Origin: Ailanthus altissimus
Lineage: Eukaryota; Streptophyta; Magnoliopsida; Sapindales; Simaroubaceae
Assembly (NCBI GenBank): GCA_946807835.1
Contig: OX327699.1
Location: forward strand, 5,387,001-5,451,000
DNA: 64,000 nt
Direction of reading: 5' to 3'
Shown: positions 57,701 to 64,000 of the stretch, one piece after another
Position numbering within the stretch: the first letter of the stretch is position 1
Layout of the letters: the number at the start of each line of letters is the position of its first letter
The notes under the pieces: model-generated
The model's input: only the letters and a program-made list of their open reading frames with translations
Databases searched by the model: none
What the model was told of the DNA's origin: nothing
Program-made: the position numbers and the translations under genes

Positions 57701-60700
57701 GCTCATCCAAAGCTGTTGTTGCAGGAGGTAGTAGAAGTGCGGGGACAGCAGCTGCTGTTAAAGTAGCTGTCTCATAGCGAGCGACTTCATCATCACATAC
57801 ACTCAATATAACACCAGCACCATTTGCAACAGCCCACCTCGGAGTTGATGGAATGAGTTGAGGATGTTTTCCAGAGCCTCGAGAAGAAGCTGGAGGAAAA
57901 TAGCAGTCAATGAAGAAGTCTCATGATCTATCATTCCTCTTTGTGATTGTAATTAATAACATGTGTACACTAGCATACACACAGAAACTCTATATCTCAG
58001 ACACCGACATGCATAAGGGAAACCATATCTTTAATAAACACAATTTATGGTGAACTTTAACTTTTTTAGTCAGGTATATAACCACTAATCAAACAATGAA
58101 GACATCCTTGCTCTTCATAAGTAACATCTGACTTTTAGTATTGTACTAAGAAAATTTTGAAATTACTGTTTACTGATAAAGAATTGAAGATGCCAAACTT
58201 CAAATTTTACTACGTTAAACTTCAAAGAGGAAAAAATTACTAGGTTAGAGATTAATTAATATTGTTACACTCTTACCTGTCAATTTAAGCTTTTAGGTAA
58301 AGCAATTATTCATTATCATGAGATGTCATGTTTTCTTAACATAGTAGTAGATCCATTTAATTAAGAGGTCATGCATTTGAAACCCCAACTATGACTATTA
58401 CATTTTGTATTTTTCTTTAGTAATTACATTGAATTCTCCTGTTTTCAGCTTGATTAACATCAGAAGCCCCATTGATAAAAACTAGTGTTAAGAGGCCTAT
58501 TAGATCTTTTCAAAGCTTAAATATGTTCTGGCCCTTACCTACAACCTCAAGCCTTTTGGTCAAGCGATTACTTAACATAGTAGGTTTAACCTTGTGGTCC
58601 AGTGTTCGAAACCCATCAAACACTTATTCTGTGGAGTAATTAAGTATATAATTACTTTAAACAGAGAGAAGTGGACCACATGTGCTTGATATTTGGATAC
58701 AAAGTTTCAATAACTTTACACAGAGCAAATGAGGCTGCCTTTGTTCGACATTTGCATCTATGCGATAAGCCTGTTAAACAAGTCTGGCACGTGAGGTGAG
58801 TGTTAAAGCTTACATACTATTGTTTGGTTGTCAGGGCCCTAACTCTCAAGCTTAAGCTTTTATTTCACAGGGTGACCTAACAAATCTTAAATATTATTAC
58901 CAAACCTTTATCTAGCAGCTTAACCATTTAGGTCAAGTAATTACTTAACTCAATACTTGAAACAACATAGATTGCATGGACACCATCCGAATTAGAATGA
59001 GTGTTGGGTAACTATGAAGTGAAAATAAAGACATGGAAGCTACATGCACACACAAAAGAGGAAGATAGTTAACGAGGACACATATTTCCATCCTCATATG
59101 GAACAAATGATAACAAAAGCAAAGGGTAATAAAACAAAGCTTAAGAGGAACAACGCAATATTACATTAAGCTAAATGAAAATCTAAATTATGCTTGTTGA
59201 TTCTCCATTCTAATACCTAATACCTTCCAATTGGGATTATTATAACATGTTGCAACATTGTCTTGAGATTGAGCTGATCAAGATCTGAATTCTTTTGACC
59301 CAACAAAATTTCAGTTTTGGTCAATTTATTTGAGTTTTTTGGATTAAAGCCTGTATATTGTATTTTGACCCTCATATAAAACTGACTTTTTCACAAAGAG
59401 AGAGAGGAACAGTAAAACAGATTGGGAGTCCATGGATTCAAGTTGATCAAGTTTGAAGGTCCAAACACCTGGTACCCTCGTTTGATATAACAAGATCTTT
59501 CACTTTGTCTATGGATATAGGCCTTTGTCGAACTGTCTATTATTTATGTTTTGAAAATGATCAGGTGTAGATGTCCACACGATTTTAAAATGTGAACATC
59601 TAACTGTCTCCGCAAATAGTTAAGCATCTCTACAATAAGTTGAACTACCTATACAGACAGTTGGACATCCACATTCAAAAATGTGTGGACACCCGCACCA
59701 TAGAAGGACTAATTTTTGTTTATTGTTTGATTCTGTTAATTCAAATATTTCTATCATAGTAAAATTATAATAAGTTGGTCATTATGTTTGGTATTAAGAT
59801 CGTGGCTTTGGTGTTCTATCACATGCCTTGCATGTGGAGGGGCATGTTAGAGCTTAAACATTATTGTTGATCCCTTACCCATCAACTTAAACTTTTTCAA
59901 GCAAGGTTTATTTAAGCTCCAACAGAATGTTCCAACCACGTTGTTTATTTTCTTCCCGCAACTCAAGTTTGAAACAGAAATAATCATAAAATAACATGAT
60001 AAAAGCCTTTTGTGACAACATATGACTATTCAAGCACATCATATTAATAAATCAAAAACCTAATTCAAGTTAACAATTTTCTTTTTTTTTTTTTAAATTC
60101 AGAAATGCAATGGCAGTTAGGGGTTAAGTAGCTCAGTTAAATGTTACTTTCCATGCAACAGATTATACAGCTACAACCAAGAATTTATTTCTTGAAAATT
60201 TAGTACTTATAGATTTAGCTAAGCTAATAAGATAGACCCCTATAATTTGTAAAACATGCAAGGGAGGTTTGTAATAAATTTCATCAAAAACCTAGGGGAA
60301 GATCTCAGGTGGTTTATAATGAGTTTTGAAACCGGCAGAGGCTTTCTCAATGCTTCATTTGCACTATGTAAAAAAACAATACTTTCTTGACTATGATTTC
60401 ACAATATAAGTCTTTCATGCATATGTTCAAAGAAACTGAATAAAAAAAATATTCTTACACTGATATCTCCTCTCACAAGTAATAAAGGTTGATGTTGGGA
60501 CTTATCCCCTAGTTATTTTCAACTGTAAGGCATATACTTATCATTCTCTTAAGACTGAAATTTAATGATGTTTATTCTTTAATTGCTCCACCAAAAACTA
60601 TAGAAGTTTTGATACGATCATTGCTAGTAGATCAATTGCAGAACTCATAAAAGCATATTAGTAATTCTAATTTATATTCAGCAAGGACACAAGCTTTAAA

Positions 60701-63700
60701 TTCTAAAGAATCCCTAATACAATCCAATGCAGAAAACCATGCACATATGTGAAAGAATTAATTCAGCACAATTGCACAATAAGTGGACACAAAAAGTCGA
60801 TATCCATAATTTCCAAAATAGAACATTCAACTTACCTGTTATTGGAGGCTTGAGCTCTCCAGCTGCATATTTTCCCATAACACCACTACACCTGTAGCAC
60901 AGAATGACACAGGAGATTAATAAAAGTAGGACACGTAAGGCACAAGCCATCAAATCCAATAAGAAACCAAAAGATAGGAAAAAGATTAAAAGGGAAAATA
61001 CTAATTCTTGCTCAGTGAACGAGCAACATTGATTTATAACAATCTGATGACAAGTTTTATTGCAATTTATATTATTATTATCTTACACGCTCAAATCTGT
61101 ATCTTCAGTGAAATCACATGCCATTGGTACCATCAGAGCGCAGATGCAGCATTAAAATACTACCAAGAAAATAATTACTCAACAAAAGATTACAAAAATT
61201 TCAACCTCCTAAAGGTCTATTAGTGACAGTCTTAAACTTGCAAGCATCTTAGAATAAGGGATAGAAAGGAAAAAAGACATGTAAAGCTTTCGCTAGATTA
61301 GCTCTGGTGGATGCTGAAGAGATGAGAAATTAATTTAATAATTTCGAGCAAGCATAAAAGGAATCAAGCCATCCTGAATTGCCAACTCTTATATGACTGA
61401 CTACAACTAACAGCATGTTTCATGCAGTAACTGCAGTTCCATACAAATTTCAGGATTCTGCAAAGTTGGTTGTGTTCTCTGTAAGAGAATCTGTTTCAAA
61501 TTAAATAGCCCTTATTATTATATGAATAAAAATACAAGTTGAGAAATTATACACCTCACCCTAATAATCTAAGTTGCAGTCCAAACAGTTTATGCATGCA
61601 AAGTGCCTCAGTCACTCTATTTGTCTTTATACGGGTCACAGTAACTTATAAGTGGTTTTGGCTCTGTCATTCTGTACCCAAAAATGTGAGATAGGCAAAG
61701 CTGATGTCAAAGAGGAAAGCTTCCAAAGCCCATTATAAAACATAAATAGAGAACTCAAGAACTGTAACAGTTCACATGGAATATCCCTATGCGGTTAATC
61801 TGATATGGATAATGGCCAAGCCTGAAACGCTCATGGTTTATACAAGCAAACAACTCTAGCTTATCATTTTCCTTCTTGTATGAAACTGAGTTCCACATTG
61901 TCGATTATTTGTATAAATGCAGACAGCTTAAATACTCCTTCAAGTGTTAAACACAGTTTTCACCACTTTCCTGAACTTTCACGTGCTCCTATCCCAAAAA
62001 ACAAAATGGAAAACACTTGCATGTCTGAACATCAAAAATAAATTAATAAAGAAGAAGACAAAGAAAAGCCTCATTCTTCTTCACATATACCCTCCTATAC
62101 ATCAACATTTTCTCAACGTCAAGTTTCCCCAAGCTTTCATGACACAACATTTTCTTGAATAGAAATAGAGTATGCCACAAGCAATGCAAACTTAACTGAA
62201 CCACTCAATCTTGGTTTAAGTATGGCTATGTGCCAGTGATTAGAGAGCTGAAAAAACAATAAAGTTGAATCAAGCGAACATCCTAATCAACATATCCCGG
62301 AATTGTAAATCCATTTGTAAGCCATCTAAATCAGCTTCTCCTTAATACCTATATTCCATCTGCTCCAAAACCCTAATCTTGGTTTCCATTCAGCTACTAG
62401 TATCAATGATTAGTGAAGTCAAACCACAATGCAGTTGAGTCAAGTCAACATCTCAATCAGCTTGTACCTTAAGTGTAAATCCATTTCCAAGCCATCTTAG
62501 TCAGCTTGTATTTATACCCATTCTTGCCTGTTGCCAAACCCTAATATTATCAACCAGTTTGTGCAACTGGTTTGTGAGTTATACCATCTTACATTATTCA
62601 TGCTTCAGTTTACACTTAAAAATCAATAACAACCTAACTTTTTACTTGCACTTATTTTGACGCACCTATCTAATTAGAATTTTTGTAACATGCTGCAGTC
62701 TTTCTTTCTTCTTTTTTCTAGGGGGAGTGGCGAGAGTGAGAAACAAAGCAAATGTACTAGCTAATGCAAAGTGAAGGGGATCCAAATGGGGACTAGATGT
62801 CCACGAAGAAAACGAAGATAAAAGAGATGAACCAATTCTACATGAAGATGCATCAAAAAAATAAGATTATCCCTTCTTCATATAGTTCAAATAAATATCC
62901 ATCTAAACAATGCCTAGATGAATAAAGAAAAAGGACAAATTTTAAAACCCTTCAAAACAGAAGCCCAAGACAAGTTCTCCCCCATAAGCCCCCTATGCTT
63001 TCTTCTCTAATCTCCTTAAAGATACATTTGTTTCTTTACTGGAGATTTAACATTGACTCCAAAAGCCAGTTCTTTGCTAAAAATTATGATCTATATTCTC
63101 AAAATATATTTTCTAAGGGCTGACAAGAGTCAAATATATGATATCACAACTCAACAAGCATTATGACTTAAATGAAGGCAGTTCACCCTTTATTCATGAG
63201 CAAACTTTGTCTTTCTTTTATCACCCAATCTAGTTATGGACAATTATAACCACTTTACATTACAATACATTAAAACAACACTGGTTCTTTTCTTCTTGAA
63301 TAAGATTGGTTCAAGTACAAGTTTTAGCAGGTAGTGTAAATATGTATTACACAATGCAATAAGCATATGATGATTTCTCAACCAAATGGACATGATACGC
63401 CAGAACTGAACAATCTACTCACCAACGGAAGTAGTCACTTCTGATACCCAAAGGCGCAGTAAGCAATAAATCAGTAATCCAAGGGGACAATGGCCTTAAA
63501 GGTTTCCTCTCTTGTTGCACCAAAGGGATATGGCAGGATTCCACATCTTTAGAGTCACTTGTTGTAGCATGGCTGCTACTACTACTTCTCTCTGTGTCAT
63601 TGTTCTGCTGTTCCGTCTTGTATATTGGACGATTATAGTGAGTTAAAATTCGTAAAATCTCCCCACATGCCAGAGCCCACTGTTCAGAGTACTCATTCTG

Positions 63701-64000
63701 CAAACAAAATGTGCATGTATGAATCAGTGCCATTAAGTTTCTTCTTGACTCGCAAAGCACATAATATTTCTATATTCAATGAATTTGAACATCAACTAAA
63801 AAGTACAGTAGAACTGCAGCCTATCAAGGAAAGTAATATTCAATATATAATTTTGAAAATAAAAAATTGAAGACTCATGATATTGATCTATTCAGTTTCA
63901 TACCTCGCTGCTAGGACAAACTAAGGAAATGAAAGAAGCAAATGGAGGACTACTCTTATCATACACCAGAGTTCCATCAATGATGCAAGATATAATTGGA
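51729..64000 (-). CDS. GI: GIGANTEA, circadian clock and flowering regulator (5' end outside window)
   Basis: GI is a large plant-specific, mainly nuclear protein; it stabilises the F-box photoreceptors ZTL and FKF1, and with FKF1 promotes CO/FT-dependent flowering. Exons in transcript order are 64000-63904 (partial), 63697-63423, 60891-60836, 57889-57649, 57170-57020, 55878-55669, 55485-53962 (1524 bp), 53159-53091, 52809-52591, 52338-52246 and 52028-51729 (stop TGA). All junctions are GT-AG and in phase, giving ~1077 residues; known GI proteins are ~1170, so ~95 N-terminal residues are missing. Hallmarks: SEQWALACGEILRILTHYNR, GVMGKYAAGELKPP, GPEVEWRICTIWEAAYGLIP, NKLIAAPETQPSAESTSAQQ, ERELQPWIAKDD and ATDGMLVDGEACTLPQLE. 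The C-terminus ends ELGCTISI. No stop or frameshift, so it looks functional. Expected regulation by the clock cannot be checked because the promoter is outside the window. Confidence 0.98.
55879..57019 (-). other. GI intron (1.14 kb)
   Basis: AT-rich with no open frame or mobile element recognised. It separates the exons ending YATGIR and starting LPRNWMHLHF. Confidence 0.8.
57890..60835 (-). other. Long GI intron (2.95 kb) with dispersed repeat fragments
   Basis: Separates the exons ending LKPPIT and starting SSRGSGKHPQ. It contains at least four diverged copies of a short motif, of the form TTAAGCTTTT followed by GGTCAAG and ATTACTTAACA, near 58278, 58546, 58915 and 59880. These look like remnants of one repeat family. 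No coding potential. Confidence 0.7.
60892..63422 (-). other. Long GI intron (2.53 kb) with a tandem duplication
   Basis: Separates the exons ending SDYFRW and starting CSGVMGKY. Unit 1 (about 62205-62375) and unit 2 (about 62376-62548) share ATCTTGGTTT, GTGAT/ATGATTAG, TAAATCCATTT, AAGCCATCT and CAAAACCCTAAT-like ends, period ~172 bp, well diverged. Nothing else recognisable. Confidence 0.7.

Overview
The window is nuclear DNA of a flowering plant, almost certainly a eudicot. It has GT-AG spliced genes for plant cytosolic proteins, very AT-rich spacers, and plant retrotransposon lineages (L1-type LINE with an RNase H domain, Tekay- and Reina-like chromoviruses, Athila and Tat). I cannot name the species. 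Only two host genes are supported, both on the minus strand: a complete 40S ribosomal protein S18 gene (1258-2914) and most of GIGANTEA, the clock and flowering regulator (51729 to beyond 64000; the first ~95 residues lie outside).

Between them is a ~48 kb island of nested transposons (3366-51231). Its left half is one ~6 kb L1-type LINE on the minus strand, now stretched over 27 kb (3366-30537) with its 8-bp target duplication still visible. It is cut into three pieces. Cut 1 (about 7108-15410) holds an LTR-like repeat I call X, copy 1. That copy contains a degenerate Reina-like Ty3/gypsy relic whose integrase is split by a solo Athila-type LTR. Cut 2 (about 16177-28270) holds X copy 2, which contains a complete young Tekay-type Ty3/gypsy element (16575-26377, target duplication TATGG). 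The LINE ORF1 piece also carries a 719-bp TRIM (29670-30388, target duplication ATCTT).

The right half is an ~18.3 kb Tat-lineage Ty3/gypsy element on the minus strand (32897-51231). It contains an Athila element on the plus strand (42071-48261), whose 3' LTR contains a 482-bp foldback element with tRNA-like pol III boxes (47474-47955, target duplication GATTA). Between the Tat integrase and its 3' LTR lies a broken plant-mobile-domain (PMD) reading frame on the opposite strand to gag-pol; this is the most interesting single feature. Between the two halves, 2.3 kb of AT-rich DNA carries a hAT-like non-autonomous element (31038-31970).

The two genes look intact: every S18 and GI exon joins in phase. 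All transposon proteins are broken, but the Tekay gag-pol is interrupted by only two in-frame stops. The Tat LTR ends about 500 bp from the GI stop codon, so GI transcripts terminate next to, or inside, the island.
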